From: Muribaculaceae bacterium
Lineage (GTDB): Bacteria > Pseudomonadota > Alphaproteobacteria > Rs-D84
Length of the DNA stretch: 25,646 nt
NCBI GenBank assembly: GCA_023665245.1
Contig: JAMPEH010000020.1
Span: 1-25,646, forward strand
Reading direction: 5' to 3'
Part shown: piece by piece, positions 24,479 through 25,646 of the stretch
How positions within the stretch are numbered: the first letter of the stretch is position 1
How the letters are laid out: each line of letters begins with the position of its first letter
Program-made: the position numbers and the translations under genes
Notes under the pieces: model-generated
Seen by the model: the letters and a program-made list of their open reading frames with translations, nothing else
Told to the model about the DNA's origin: nothing
Databases searched by the model: none

Positions 24479-25646
24479 AGCAAAGTTCTTAATGAATTCC
24501 GTAATACCAAATATTTCGGCACCGATTCTTATGGTTCCTAAGGAACCGAGTTTATTTGTAACTGTATCTAATACATTAACTGCACCATTACCAAAATCAA
24601 TGACTCCTTTTAAGAAGTCAGATTTTAAAATATGATTTGAAAATGTCTGGAAAGAAGCTTCAAGGCGATTCAATGAATACTGAATACCTTTTTCATATTC
24701 CTCTTGTTCCCTTAATGCAGAACCGGCAGAATTTTCAGCAACCCTATATGCATCTTCAATCATCGAAATGTTATTCAAGGCGGCACTAAGAGCATTCCCC
24801 TGTTTACCAGCTAAAACCTCAAGAAGTTCAGCTTGTTCAATATCGGTGAGATTTTCCCATTCATGACCAATTCCGACCACAATTTCATAAATATCCTTAA
24901 ATTGAGTGCCGGCTTCATCAACCATAATGTCAAAACCAGTTAAGCCTTGAATTAAATCTCTTAGCTGTGTTGCAGACCCAACCATGCCATCAGTTTCTTC
25001 TCCGATATCTTCTAACTCCTGCTTAGCTCCTCTGATTCGCATGGAAACTGTTTTCCACATGTTACCTACGGCATCAGGATTTTGGACAACACTGTTTGTT
25101 CCTGCAATCAATGCAATTGATTTTGAAAGGTCAGTATTGGCAGCATAAAATGAAGCAGCACTCCGTTGTAATGCTTCACCGATTCCGGCACTATCAATTG
25201 GAAAATTGTTCGCTACTCCAGTAAATTTGTCTATTATTTCAAGAGCATCTTCCGCTTCTAATTGAAATCCCTGCAATGCAGAAATCAAAGTGCTGTTTGC
25301 CGCACTCATATCAATACCATCGCCGATGTGAGTATACAAAGTGGAAATCTCTGCCAACTTTTTACTGTCAGATAAATTGTATCCTAATCTGCTCCAATCG
25401 GCTGTGGCATTAATCATATCGCTTACTTCTGAACCATATCTTTTTGCACTGTTAGTCACTTCATCAAAATATTTTTTAATCTCAGAAGCAGAAGCATTGC
25501 TGACTTTATTCAATTCTGCCATGGCAGAATCAACTTTCACAACTGCATCATACATTTTTTTACCGGTTTGTATTGCTTCGGCTTGTATTTTCTTAAACTG
25601 TTTAACCAAAGCATCTGATAAATCGTCATTCATATATTTACATTGC
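24479..25646 (-). CDS. Tape measure protein N-terminal module A1 (5' exon of set 1, 5' end outside window)
   Basis: The frame is open to the window edge; a Met at 25633 may be internal or the start. It is a TP901-type TMP core like A2: 'AVVKVDSAMAELNKVSNASASE', 'MINATADWSRLGYNLSDSKKLAEISTLYTHIGDG', 'SMRIRGAKQELEDIGEE', 'VLAGKQGNALSAALNN', 'GNGAVNVLDTV'. The predicted splice site follows ...EFIKNFA (codon GCT). Unspliced reading adds 15 residues and stops at 24431. Relative to A2 it differs through most of the module but shares the first 105 bp exactly. Confidence 0.85.
25542..25646. repeat. 105-bp perfect repeat, copy at the A1 start and window end
   Basis: Identical to 21296-21400. The window ends on the last base that can be matched, so the true repeat length may be greater. 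Confidence 0.97.

Noticed and set aside
10508..25646. Diversity-generating retroelement acting on TMP
   Set aside because: No reverse transcriptase or short A-to-N variable/template repeat pair is seen; the modules differ over their whole length.
10508..25646. Invertase-driven shufflon
   Set aside because: The module repeats are in direct orientation and no site-specific recombinase gene is in the window.

Overview
The window is the tail-to-lysis end of a siphovirus-type prophage (or phage) from a low-GC Firmicute. The protein styles (BppU-type baseplate protein, Cpl-7-type repeats on a GH25 lysozyme, very long tape measure protein) suggest Lachnospiraceae or a related Clostridia lineage; this assignment is inference. 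All structural genes lie on the minus strand, so transcription runs from high to low coordinates.

Region 1 (about 25646-10508) is the tape measure protein (TMP) locus, and it is unusual. Instead of one gene there are two TMP sets in tandem. Set 1 is N-terminal module A1 (25646-24479), group I intron 1 (24478-23355), then middle module B1 (23354-21441), which stops early. Set 2 is module A2 (21387-20221), a second, different group I intron with a 3.7-kb insertion, then middle module B2 plus the only C-terminal part (15973-10508). A1/A2 and B1/B2 are homologous but clearly diverged, except for islands of near identity: a perfect 105-bp repeat at the start of each A module and a 50-bp repeat (49/50) inside the B modules. 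The window ends exactly at the end of the 105-bp repeat.

Region 2 is the cargo of the two introns. Intron 1 carries a zinc-ribbon gene on the opposite strand. Intron 2 is split by an AT-rich insertion bounded by 15-bp perfect inverted repeats (16064-16078 and 19780-19794). It holds an apparent three-gene operon with its own promoter and a 28-bp perfect palindrome: a two-helix membrane protein, a papain-like cysteine peptidase candidate and a small charged helical protein. It also holds a decayed IS256-family transposase, a plus-strand glycine-zipper gene, and a decayed second copy of that gene.

Region 3 (10500-9720) lies between TMP and the tail genes. It holds a roughly 515-nt structured RNA gene with its own promoter and terminator, in the size class of the large ornate phage RNAs (ROOL/GOLLD).

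Region 4 (9700-122) is a compact operon: small coiled-coil protein, distal tail protein (Dit), large tail-associated protein with a C-terminal S74 chaperone, BppU-type baseplate protein, tail fibre with a second S74 chaperone, and GH25 endolysin. It is closed by a terminator against a converging plus-strand gene. No holin, integrase or invertase was seen.

Together the genes build the tail tube and tip, set tail length, recognise the host and lyse it. The best candidates for something new are the tandem TMP modules with introns, the intron-borne peptidase operon, and the large RNA.
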